NCBI GenBank assembly: GCA_020846575.1
Contig: JADLDQ010000398.1
Location: forward strand, 1-6,958
Length of the DNA: 6,958 nucleotides
Origin: Burkholderiales bacterium
GTDB lineage: Bacteria; Pseudomonadota; Gammaproteobacteria; Burkholderiales; SG8-39
Reading direction: 5' to 3'
The position numbers were made by a program, and so were the translations under genes. Shown in pieces: positions 1-6,403 of this stretch. The notes below the pieces were generated by a model. That model ran no database searches, was not told where the DNA came from, and was given only the letters and a program-made list of their open reading frames with translations. Positions within the stretch are counted from its first letter, which is position 1, and each line of letters starts with the position of its first letter.

Positions 1-1587
1 CGCGACGATGGTGCCCGTGGCCTGCGCGAGCGCGGCCGCGTCCTGCGCCGGCAGCCGCGGCGCGAGCTTCGCTTGCAGCCGCTCGGCCGAGAGCTGGATC
101 GGCGTGAGCGGATTCTTGATCTCGTGCGCAAGGCGGCGCGCGACCTCGGCCCATGCGGCTTCGCGCTGCGCCAGGATCAGCTGTGTGACGTCGTCGAACA
201 CCACCACGTATCCGCCACCTGCCGCCGGCAGAGCCGAGCCGCGCAGCAGCAGCACCGCCTCGGCCCCGGCCAGCTCCAGTTCGCGTTTCCACAGCGCCCC
301 CGGCTGGCGCCCGAACTCCTCGCGCACCACCCGGGCGAACGCCTCCAGGCGAGGCGAGTCCGAGAGCTGGCGGCCCACCAGCGACTCGACGTCGTCGCGC
401 AGGATGGCGCTCGCGCTGCGGTTGGCGATACGCAGGCCGAAGTCGGGCTCGAACACCAGCACCCCCGCCGAGAGACTCGACAGGATGCTTTGCAGGTAGG
501 CGTTGGCGGTCTCCAACTGCGTGCGGTGCGTCTCGGCCGCGACGTGCGCTTCGTCGAGCTGTCCGGTCATGCTGTTGAAGGACTGCGTGAGAATGCCCAG
601 CTCGTCGCGGCTCATCACCTTCGCCCGCTTGGAGAAATCCCCGCGCGCCACCGCCTGGGTCGCCTCGGCGAGCGCCGCCAGGGGCTGCGAGAGCCTGCGC
701 GAAAGCAGGATCGAGAGCGCGACCGCGGCGAGGAAGGCGAGCAGCAGGGTCAGCGTCAGCGTGAGGATGTAGATGTGCTTGAGCGCCGCGCGCGACAGCG
801 ACAGCTCCTTGTAGGCCTCGAACGCGGTGCGCACGCTGTCGCCGGCTTCGATCACCGGCTGCGGCACCGGGTGGGTGAGCTGGACGTAGCGCTGCGCCTC
901 GCCGATGCCGGAGTTGGGAATCGGCACCACCACCCGCATCAGCAGGCCCTTCTCGCGAGTCTCGACCGCCGCGTACTGCTGGTTGCGGCGCGCCTGCAGC
1001 AGCACCACGGCCGAGGGACCGGCCGGCACCGAATCGAGCGCCTGCGAGGCCCCCGCGATGATCCGCCCCCCGCCGGTCACCAGCACCGCCTCGTCGGTGC
1101 CGACCTGCTCGCGCATGCGAGCGAACAAGCGCACCTGCTCGGCGGGCGTCATCTCGGCGAGATCGGCCGCCATCAACCCGGCCTTCACCTTCATGTCGAC
1201 CAGCAGCGCGTCCAGCGCCGTTCGCCCCAGCCGCAACCCCCCCTCCAGCGCACGGTCGACGCGCACGTCGAACCAGGACTCGATGCTCCTGGCGAGAAAC
1301 TGGATCGACACGGTATAGACCAGGGCGCCGGGCACGACGGTGACCAGGGCGAACATCGCCAACACGCGGAAGGTGAGCAGCGAACCGAACACCTTGCGCC
1401 GCCGCTGTCCCGCCAGGCGCGCGAGCTGGTAACCCACCAGCAGCGCGAGCGATACCGCGATGGCCCCGTTCAGGCCCACCAGCAGGGGGTACTGCCGCTC
1501 GAGCCAGTCGGTGTTCGCGCTCGCGGCCGCCAGCATGTACAGCAGCACCGAGCCGAGCGCCGCGCAGGCGATGAGGACGTACTTCAT
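1..1587 (-). CDS. ntrY: NtrY-like membrane sensor histidine kinase (partial, C-terminus beyond left edge)
   Basis: This is a membrane sensor kinase of the NtrY family, which autophosphorylates on a histidine and passes the phosphate to an NtrX-type response regulator. 529 residues are visible. Hydrophobic segments at about 2-22, 34-56 and 74-98 and a fourth at 272-296 enclose an extracytoplasmic region of about 170 residues. A HAMP linker follows (about 296-348, with RGDF and the RDELGILTQSFN helix), then a PAS-like domain (about 363-475). The dimerisation/phosphoacceptor box AHEIKNPLTPIQLSAERL carries the phosphohistidine at H488. The ATP-binding domain (N, G1 and G2 boxes) and any downstream ntrX lie outside the window, so activity cannot be judged here. 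The ATG at 1587 overlaps the stop of the DUF4390 gene by four bases (ATGA), which fixes the start and suggests coupled translation. The family call is firm from the H-box and the three-plus-one membrane layout. The signal sensed is unknown. Confidence 0.94.
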   Translation of the reverse strand, partial: MKYVLIACAALGSVLLYMLAAASANTDWLERQYPLLVGLNGAIAVSLALLVGYQLARLAGQRRRKVFGSLLTFRVLAMFALVTVVPGALVYTVSIQFLARSIESWFDVRVDRALEGGLRLGRTALDALLVDMKVKAGLMAADLAEMTPAEQVRLFARMREQVGTDEAVLVTGGGRIIAGASQALDSVPAGPSAVVLLQARRNQQYAAVETREKGLLMRVVVPIPNSGIGEAQRYVQLTHPVPQPVIEAGDSVRTAFEAYKELSLSRAALKHIYILTLTLTLLLAFLAAVALSILLSRRLSQPLAALAEATQAVARGDFSKRAKVMSRDELGILTQSFNSMTGQLDEAHVAAETHRTQLETANAYLQSILSSLSAGVLVFEPDFGLRIANRSASAILRDDVESLVGRQLSDSPRLEAFARVVREEFGRQPGALWKRELELAGAEAVLLLRGSALPAAGGGYVVVFDDVTQLILAQREAAWAEVARRLAHEIKNPLTPIQLSAERLQAKLAPRLPAQDAAALAQATGTIVA

Positions 1588-2156
1588 TTCTGCGCCGATT
1601 CCGCCGGCGGCGCCGGAGTGAAGCCGATGCGCTGCCATTCCGAGGACAGCGTGAGGTCCTTATCGGTGATCGCCGACACCTGGAAGGGCTTGGGCAGCTG
1701 TGCGGTGTCCAGCCGCAGGCGCAGCGACGCGACGTAGCTCTTGTTCGCATCGAGCCGATCTCGCGGCACGACCGCCCAGTTGCGCAGCGCCGAGAACGAG
1801 GCGAGCGCATCGGCCAGGGATCCGAAGCTGCGGTGCAGTTCTGCGACCGAGACCCGGTACTGCCGCAGCAGCGGGTTGAAGGAGAGCCTCGCTTCGAGCC
1901 GGGCCGAGGCGGTCTTCTCGTCGAACCAGTACCAGCGCGGGCGGATCAGCTCGAACTCGAAAACGAAAGCAAGGGCCACGCCGTTGTTGAGCGCCTCCTC
2001 CAGGCGCTCAGTGAGCCGGAAGGCGAATTCGGCGTTGACCACGTAGTCCTCGCTCGAGCGCTGCAGATCGAAGCGCTTCACCTCGATCACCTGGGCGGGA
2101 GCGGGTTGCGCCAGGCCCAGGACGAGCGCCAGCGCCAGGAGGCCAAGGAGCTTCAT
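1584..2156 (-). CDS. Exported DUF4390 family protein
   Basis: This encodes a 190-residue protein of the DUF4390 family, whose function is not established. Residues 1-22 form a typical signal peptide: a short basic start, a leucine/alanine-rich core, and APAQ before the mature part. The product is therefore probably periplasmic or envelope-attached. The mature part shows the family's landmarks: NNGVAL (58-63), RPRWYWFDE (72-80), LSFNPLLRQYRVS (91-103), and a C-terminal block with LPKPFQV (154-160) and LSSEW (170-174). No catalytic motif or further membrane segment is seen. The ATG at 2156 has a GAAGG ribosome site four bases upstream (2161-2165) and overlaps the rsmB stop as ATGA; the gene's own stop overlaps the kinase start the same way. 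Placement directly before an ntrY-like kinase suggests it could modulate or supply that sensor. That is inference from context only. Confidence 0.9.
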   Translation of the reverse strand: MKLLGLLALALVLGLAQPAPAQVIEVKRFDLQRSSEDYVVNAEFAFRLTERLEEALNNGVALAFVFEFELIRPRWYWFDEKTASARLEARLSFNPLLRQYRVSVAELHRSFGSLADALASFSALRNWAVVPRDRLDANKSYVASLRLRLDTAQLPKPFQVSAITDKDLTLSSEWQRIGFTPAPPAESAQK

Positions 2157-3490
2157 CGTGCCTTCTGAAGCAGGGCGTAGAAGAACCCGTCGTGATCCGC
2201 GTCGGGCATGCGCAGTCCGCCAGGAAGTCCCCGGATCGGCAGCGACCGGGCCTCAGGATGCGCCTCCAGGAATCCCTGCATCTGCAGGCGGTTCTCCTGC
2301 GGAAACAGGGAACAGGTAGCGTAGAGCAATTTACCATCGGGTGCGAGCACCCGCCAAAGCGCCGCGAGCAGCCGCTGCTGCGAGTGCGCGAGCGAGACGA
2401 TGTCCGACTCGCGACGCAGCCACTTGAGATCCGGGTGGCGCCGCACCACGCCCGAGGCGGTACAGGGCGCGTCCAGGAGGATGCGGTCGAACGGCGCATC
2501 GCCCGCGAAGGTCTCCGGACGCGCTGCATCGGCCACCCGCAGCTCGGCGGCGAGTCCCAGGCGCCGCAGGTTCTGCGCCACCCGGCGCATGCGCGCCTCG
2601 CTCAGATCGACGGCGGTCACGCTGCAATCGGCGATCTCCAGCAGATGCGCGGTTTTCCCTCCCGGAGCGGCGCAGGCGTCCAGCACCCGCGCGCCGGGCC
2701 GCACGTCCAGGAGCGGCGCGGCCAGTTGCGCGCCTGCGTCCTGCACCGAAACTTCGCCCTCGGCGAATCCGGGCAAGCGCTCGACCGGCAGCGCACGCGC
2801 TAGGCGCAGCGCCTGCTCGGCGATCCTCGCGGCGCCGATGCCCGATCGGGCCAGCCGCGCGCGGCTGGCCTCGACCGAGGTCCTGCGCAGGTTCACGCGC
2901 AGGGTCATCGGCGCGCGCACGTTCGCCTGCGCGAGCAGCGCCGGCCACTCCTGCGGGTAGGCGGCACGCAGCCGCTCGATCCACCATCGGGGGTGGCGAT
3001 AGCGCGCCTCGTCGTTGCCCTCGATTTCGTCACGCAGCCGCCCCGACTCGCGCAGGAAGCGGCGCAGGACGGCGTTCACGAGGCCGCGTGCGCCTGGATG
3101 TCCCAGCAGGGCGGCGGCCTCCACCGCCTGGTGCACGGTCGCGTGGGCGCCCGCCGGGCGCTCCTCCAGTTCCGCGAGCCCGGCGTAGAGCAGCCCGCGC
3201 AGCGCCGGGTCTGGCAGCGGCGCGGTCAGAAAGCGCGCGAGGACCGCCTGCAGCCAGCCGTAGCGGCGCAGCGCCTTGTAGGCGAAATCCTGGGCCGCCG
3301 CGCGCAACGTATCCGGCGTGGGATGCTCGGCGTCGAGCGCCGCGTCGAGACTGGCGCCACCGAGCACGCGCGCGAGCACCCGCGCGGCGAGCGCGAGCGC
3401 GCCACTGAGGCTGCGCGCTGGCGCTCGCCGGCCGCCAGCGGCGGGCGCGCCGGGATGCATCTGGCCGGCAGCGGCGCGCCGGCCTTTCAC
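2153..3490 (-). CDS. rsmB: 16S rRNA (cytosine-967-C5)-methyltransferase RsmB
   Basis: RsmB (also called Sun/Fmu) transfers a methyl group from SAM to C5 of cytosine 967 in 16S rRNA. An N-terminal NusB-like helical RNA-binding domain spans about residues 28-165. The Rossmann methyltransferase domain follows, with the SAM motif LDACAAPGGKT at 270-280 and the acidic SAM-binding strand AVDLSEA at 293-299. Motif IV is DAPCTASG with Cys343, and motif VI is YATCSLFPQEN, whose Cys393 is the expected catalytic nucleophile. The end, DGFFYALL, is typical of the family. The GTG at 3490 is chosen because it overlaps the fmt stop as GTGA, like the other junctions in this operon, giving 445 residues. An in-frame ATG at 3460 would give 435 residues, closer to the E. 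coli length of about 429, and cannot be excluded. The reading frame stays open upstream into fmt, but that stretch is not part of the protein. Confidence 0.95.
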   Translation of the reverse strand: MKGRRAAAGQMHPGAPAAGGRRAPARSLSGALALAARVLARVLGGASLDAALDAEHPTPDTLRAAAQDFAYKALRRYGWLQAVLARFLTAPLPDPALRGLLYAGLAELEERPAGAHATVHQAVEAAALLGHPGARGLVNAVLRRFLRESGRLRDEIEGNDEARYRHPRWWIERLRAAYPQEWPALLAQANVRAPMTLRVNLRRTSVEASRARLARSGIGAARIAEQALRLARALPVERLPGFAEGEVSVQDAGAQLAAPLLDVRPGARVLDACAAPGGKTAHLLEIADCSVTAVDLSEARMRRVAQNLRRLGLAAELRVADAARPETFAGDAPFDRILLDAPCTASGVVRRHPDLKWLRRESDIVSLAHSQQRLLAALWRVLAPDGKLLYATCSLFPQENRLQMQGFLEAHPEARSLPIRGLPGGLRMPDADHDGFFYALLQKAR

Positions 3491-4416
3491 GCCGTGAAGC
3501 GCAACCCGGCGGTGAGCCGTGTGCCGCGCAGGAATTGCGCCGCCCCGAGCCGTCGCCCGCCGGCGCGCTGCAGCTCGCGCACCCGCAGCGCCCCCTCGCC
3601 GCAGGCCACGACGATACCGGCTTCGTCTGCCGCGATGATCGTGCCCGGCAATCCCGCGGGGCCCGCCAGCGGTTCGGCGAGCCAGATCTTCAGTTCCATG
3701 TCTGCGAGCCGGCAGCTGGCGCCGGGCGCCGGGTTGAAGGCCCGCACCTGCCGGTCCACGCGCGCCGCCGTGGCCTTCCAGTCGATGACCGCTTCCGATT
3801 TGTCGAGTTTGCGCGCGTACGTCGCTGCCCCCTGATCCTGCGGTACGGCCCGCAGCCCGCCCTGCTCCATTCGATTCAGTGCCTCGACCACCAGTCGCGC
3901 ACCCAGGGCAGCAAGCCGCGAGGAGAGGCTGCCGGCAGTGTCGTCCGGGGCGATCTCCTCGGGTTCGCAAAGCAGCGCCGGCCCGGTGTCCAGACCCGCG
4001 TCCATCTGCATGATGGTAACGCCCGTGCGGCTGTCGCCGGCGAGGAGGGCGCGCTGCACCGGTGCGGCGCCGCGCCAGCGCGGGAGCAGGGACGCGTGGA
4101 TGTTGACCGCGCCGCGAGCAGGTATGTCGAGGACTGCCTGCGGCAGGATCAGCCCGTAGGCCGCGACGACCATGACGTCCGCCCCGGCCCGGGTGAGCGC
4201 CTGCTGCTCGTCCGATGAATTGAGAGTCGGCGGCTGGCGCACCGGTATGCCGAGCGAGGTCGCGCGCCGCTTGACCGGCGAAGGCAGGCTTTTCATACCC
4301 CGCCCGGTCGGCTGGTCTGGCCGCGTCAGCGCCAGGACCACGGGATGGAGGCTGCCCGCGAGCGCATCCAGCGCCTGCACGGCGAACTCGGGAGTGCCGG
4401 CGAAGATCACTCGCAT
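3487..4416 (-). CDS. fmt: Methionyl-tRNA formyltransferase
   Basis: Fmt uses 10-formyltetrahydrofolate to formylate the methionine on initiator tRNA, the step that marks it for translation initiation in bacteria. The 309-residue product is close to the usual length of about 315. It opens with the family start MRVIFAGTPEFA. The formyltransferase core follows, with the catalytic triad visible as N105 and H107 (in NIHASLLPRWRG) and D143 (in MDAGLDTGP). The C-terminal tRNA-binding OB-fold-like domain begins around residue 205 (ATYARKLDKSEAVIDW). The loop around RPDQPTGRGMK (32-42), which contacts the acceptor stem, is intact. The ATG at 4416 matches the conserved N-terminus; no strong ribosome site precedes it (only a GACCTCG-like stretch). 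The stop overlaps the rsmB GTG by four bases. A repeat-bearing gap of 182 bp separates it from def upstream. Confidence 0.98.
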   Translation of the reverse strand: MRVIFAGTPEFAVQALDALAGSLHPVVLALTRPDQPTGRGMKSLPSPVKRRATSLGIPVRQPPTLNSSDEQQALTRAGADVMVVAAYGLILPQAVLDIPARGAVNIHASLLPRWRGAAPVQRALLAGDSRTGVTIMQMDAGLDTGPALLCEPEEIAPDDTAGSLSSRLAALGARLVVEALNRMEQGGLRAVPQDQGAATYARKLDKSEAVIDWKATAARVDRQVRAFNPAPGASCRLADMELKIWLAEPLAGPAGLPGTIIAADEAGIVVACGEGALRVRELQRAGGRRLGAAQFLRGTRLTAGLRFTA

Positions 4417-4598
4417 CGAGGTCTATTCTGGGTCCGCGAATCGGGGTCCGCGAATCGAGATCCGTGAATCGGGGTCCGTAAATCGAGGTCCGCGGCCCGG
4501 CGCGAGGGGAGATCGGATCGCTTAGCGGGTCGGCAGGCTGCAGCTGCGTGCGGACGAGATGGGTAGGACGCTGGCGCCAGGTCGATTTACTTGCGGCG
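4417..4598. other. def-fmt intergenic region carrying short repeats
   Basis: This 182-bp gap is long compared with the 4-base overlaps of the rest of the operon. It holds no plausible gene. Its fmt-proximal half is a 14-bp tandem array (see separate entry). The def-proximal half holds two perfect palindromes, GCAGCTGC at 4540-4547 and CTGGCGCCAG at 4571-4580, and an inverted copy of part of the repeat: TCGATTTAC at 4582-4590 pairs with GTAAATCGA at 4478-4486. I see no convincing sigma-70 promoter or U-tract terminator on the minus strand, so fmt is probably read through from def. The gap sequence could form structure in the transcript. Confidence 0.6.
4431..4494. repeat. 14-bp tandem repeat, about 4.6 copies
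   Basis: Four consecutive 14-base units start at 4431, 4445, 4459 and 4473, and a fifth partial copy (GGTCCGCG) starts at 4487. The consensus is GGTCCGCGAATCGR. Copies 1 and 3 end in CGG and copies 2 and 4 end in CGA, so the array reads as a duplicated 28-bp unit. The two 28-bp halves differ at only four positions, all transitions. The array lies 15 to 78 bases upstream of the fmt start codon, inside the expected def-fmt transcript. The period is not a multiple of three and no coding function is apparent. Confidence 0.9.
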
Positions 4599-5102
4599 CT
4601 AGGCAGATTTCTTTATTTGTTTCAGTAGCTTGGTCTTGATCCGCTGCCGCTTCAGACGCGACAGGTAGTCCACGAAGACCTTGCCGTCAAGGTGGTCGGT
4701 TTCGTGTTGGATGCACACCGCGAGCAGACCCTCGGCATCGACCTCGAATGGCTTGCCATCGGGGTCCTGCGCCCGCACGCGAATACGCTCGGCCCTCTCC
4801 ACGGGTTCGAAGATGCCGGGCACGGAAAGGCAGCCTTCTTCCAGCAGTTGAACGCCCTCGCGCTCCACGATCACGGGGTTGGCAAACGCCCGTAGTCGAC
4901 TGCGATCCTCCGATACATCAATGACCATGACGCGCTGCAGCACGTCGATCTGAGGTGCCGCCAGCCCGATTCCCGGGGCCGCGTACATCGTTTCGGCCAT
5001 GTCCGAGACCAGGCGCCGGAATTCCGCATTGAACACGCTTACTGAGGCAGCCTTTCGGTAGAGCCGCGGATCGGGATACCTCAGAATCGTCCTCAAAGCC
5101 AT
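4599..5102 (-). CDS. def: Peptide deformylase
   Basis: Def is the metalloenzyme that removes the N-formyl group from nascent proteins, undoing the mark placed by Fmt. The 167-residue product matches the usual bacterial length and has all three family motifs. Motif 1 is GIGLAAPQ at 44-51 and motif 2 is EGCLS at 89-93. Motif 3 is QHETDHLDG at 132-140. The metal ligands are C91, H133 and H137, and the catalytic acid/base is E134, so the enzyme should be active. The N-terminus, MALRTILRYPDPRL, is typical, which supports the ATG at 5102. The C-terminal tail is rich in lysine and arginine (KRQRIKTKLLKQIKK), also typical. It is the first gene of the minus-strand cluster and is divergent from the LysM gene, so its promoter should lie in 5103-5212. 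Confidence 0.98.
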   Translation of the reverse strand: MALRTILRYPDPRLYRKAASVSVFNAEFRRLVSDMAETMYAAPGIGLAAPQIDVLQRVMVIDVSEDRSRLRAFANPVIVEREGVQLLEEGCLSVPGIFEPVERAERIRVRAQDPDGKPFEVDAEGLLAVCIQHETDHLDGKVFVDYLSRLKRQRIKTKLLKQIKKSA

Positions 5103-5115
5103 AAAAACTTGCTGA

Positions 5116-5142
5116 TTGAAAGAATTAGATGGAGAATTTAAT
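5116..5142 (+). promoter_or_regulatory. Candidate sigma-70 promoter for the LysM gene
   Basis: On the plus strand, TTGAAA (5116-5121) matches the -35 consensus at five of six positions. TTTAAT (5137-5142) matches the -10 consensus at five of six. The spacing is 15 bases, shorter than ideal, so this is a weak call. It overlaps the candidate def promoter on the other strand, so the two genes could compete for or share regulation. Transcription from here would start near 5149, which would rule out the upstream in-frame ATG at 5141 and favour the start at 5213. Confidence 0.3.
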
Positions 5143-5154
5143 GAGGACTGTAAA
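5124..5154 (-). promoter_or_regulatory. Candidate sigma-70 promoter for def
   Basis: Read on the minus strand, TTTACA (5154-5149) resembles a -35 box at five of six positions. TCTAAT (5129-5124) resembles a -10 box at five of six. The 19-base spacing is a little longer than the ideal 17. Transcription would begin near 5117 and leave a leader of about 15 bases before the def ATG. The surrounding DNA is markedly AT-richer than the rest of the window, as expected for a promoter region. The call is pattern matching only. Confidence 0.35.
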
Positions 5155-5212
5155 CAGGATCAGCCGTGAGATGCACCAAGTCCGCGGCTACCTCCGCACT
5201 GTCGAGGTACCT

Positions 5213-6256
5213 ATGAAAAATTTTATCACAGCGCTCCTGCCCGCCCTTGCCCTGCTCGCCGCGCCGTTGCAGGCGCAGCGCGACATCCCGCTGCAAGAGA
5301 ACGCCCCGGATCGCTACATCGTCCAGAAGGGCGACACGCTCTGGGGCATCGCGGCCAAGTTTCTCAAGCAGCCCTGGCGCTGGCCCGAGATCTGGAACCT
5401 CAACAAGGAGCAGATCGCCAATCCGCACCGCATCTACCCCGGTGATGTGATCGTGCTCGAGCGGCGCCCGGCAGGACCGCAGCTGTCGCTCGGCCCGACC
5501 GTGAAGCTCTCCCCGCAAGTGCGGTCCTCGCCGCTCGAGGCCGATGCCATTCCGCCCATTCCCCCCCGCATGATCGAGCCCTTCCTGTCTCAGCCGCTGG
5601 TCATCGATCCGGGAGGATTGGACAAGGCGCCTCGCATCATCGCCACGCAGGAGAACCGGGTGAACCTGGGCGCAGGCGGCATCGCCTACGTCACTGGCAT
5701 GGGCAGCGACACGGGCGGCGTGTGGCAGATCTACAGAACCGGTCCGGCGTTGATCGATCCGGACACGCGCCAGACGCTGGGCTTCGAGGCGAAATACCTG
5801 GGCACCGGCCGGATCACCAGCGGCGGCAGCCCGGCCACCCTGCAGATCGTATCGTCAAAGGAAGAAATCTCCACCGGGGACCGGCTGGTCGCGACCGGGA
5901 CACCGGCAGTGCATCAGTACATTCCCCGGGCGCCGGATCGGGCGGTGCAGGGCCGGATCATCGCGATCTACGGCGGAGTCAGCACCGGCGAGGGCGGCCG
6001 GCACTCCATCATCTCGCTCAACCGGGGCCGTCGCGACGGCATCGAAAGCGGTCACGTGCTGGCGCTGCACCGCGGTGCCGTGCTGGTGCCGGACCCGCAG
6101 GCCGAGGTGTCGCGCGATAGCGCGCCGCTCATTCCGCTGCCGCCCGAGCGCTACGGGCTCGCGTTCGTCTTCCGCACTTTCGACGCGGTTTCCTACGCCC
6201 TGGTGATGGAAGCCGCGCGCCCGGTTAGCCCCGGCGACCTGGTGCGCTCGCCCTAG
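5213..6256 (+). CDS. Secreted LysM domain protein
   Basis: This encodes a 347-residue exported protein with one LysM domain, a module that binds N-acetylglucosamine in peptidoglycan. Residues 1-21 form a signal peptide (MKNFITALLPALALLAAP, then LQA), and the mature protein probably begins at about Q22. The LysM domain spans about 34-82, with YIVQKGDTLWGIAAKFL at the start and NPHRIYPGDVIVL at the end. The PWRWPEIWNLN stretch is the longer variant seen in bacterial envelope LysM proteins. The remaining 260 or so residues have no recognised catalytic motif and no membrane segment. A proline-rich linker (about 110-122) precedes a predicted mostly beta region with several turn-rich segments such as RGRRDGIESG. 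The ATG at 5213 is chosen because a GAGGT ribosome site lies four bases upstream (5204-5208) and it places the signal peptide at the N-terminus. In-frame ATGs at 5129 and 5141 are alternatives. Genes of this kind often sit beside dprA in Betaproteobacteria; the exact role is unknown. Confidence 0.88.
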   Translation: MKNFITALLPALALLAAPLQAQRDIPLQENAPDRYIVQKGDTLWGIAAKFLKQPWRWPEIWNLNKEQIANPHRIYPGDVIVLERRPAGPQLSLGPTVKLSPQVRSSPLEADAIPPIPPRMIEPFLSQPLVIDPGGLDKAPRIIATQENRVNLGAGGIAYVTGMGSDTGGVWQIYRTGPALIDPDTRQTLGFEAKYLGTGRITSGGSPATLQIVSSKEEISTGDRLVATGTPAVHQYIPRAPDRAVQGRIIAIYGGVSTGEGGRHSIISLNRGRRDGIESGHVLALHRGAVLVPDPQAEVSRDSAPLIPLPPERYGLAFVFRTFDAVSYALVMEAARPVSPGDLVRSP

Positions 6257-6290
6257 CTCACGCAATCGCTCTGTGCGAGCACGATTCGCG

Positions 6291-6314
6291 CGCGGCGACA
6301 TCCGCGGCGACATC
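6291..6314. repeat. Perfect 12-bp tandem duplication
   Basis: CGCGGCGACATC occurs twice back to back (6291-6302 and 6303-6314), with a further CG continuing the pattern. It lies between the LysM gene stop and the dprA start. No protein-binding or recombination role is evident, and replication slippage is the simplest origin. Confidence 0.85.
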
Positions 6315-6349
6315 CGAAATGGCGCTCGCGCGTTGAGGCCGGAGTGTGC

Positions 6350-6382
6350 GGCCCTTGGCCGCGAACCCCGTGGCGAAGGGCC
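6350..6382. other. Strong GC-rich hairpin upstream of dprA
   Basis: GGCCCTT (6350-6356) pairs with AAGGGCC (6376-6382). After one G/G mismatch, GCCGC (6358-6362) pairs with GTGGC (6370-6374, one G-U pair) around a seven-base loop. Neither strand has a T-tract next to the stem, so a standard intrinsic terminator is unlikely. The structure ends 21 bases before the preferred dprA GTG and could influence translation or RNA stability there. This depends on dprA starting at 6404 and not further upstream. Confidence 0.5.
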
Positions 6383-6403
6383 CCGCGCTCGCGCAGGCTG
6401 GCC

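Noticed and set aside
73..1737. A 554-codon open frame on the plus strand, antisense to the kinase and the end of the DUF4390 gene.
   Set aside because: Its translation is arginine-, glutamine- and histidine-rich with no domain, as expected of a mirror frame of a GC-rich gene. The minus strand here encodes an unmistakable NtrY-like kinase.
2993..3835. A 280-codon plus-strand frame opposite rsmB and fmt.
   Set aside because: It has arginine/alanine-rich composition and no domain, and it is antisense to two well-supported genes.
3491..3970. In-frame extension of rsmB upstream to an ATG at 3970 (605 residues).
   Set aside because: The extra residues lie inside fmt in another frame, are low-complexity Arg/Gly/Ala, and have no counterpart in RsmB, whose length is matched by starts at 3490 or 3460.
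4431..4494. The tandem array read as a CRISPR.
   Set aside because: The 14-bp units are directly adjacent with no spacers, too short for CRISPR repeats, and there are no cas genes in the window.
6350..6382. The hairpin before dprA called as an intrinsic terminator of the LysM gene.
   Set aside because: There is no run of T after the stem on either strand, and the hairpin lies almost 100 bases after the LysM stop, close to dprA.
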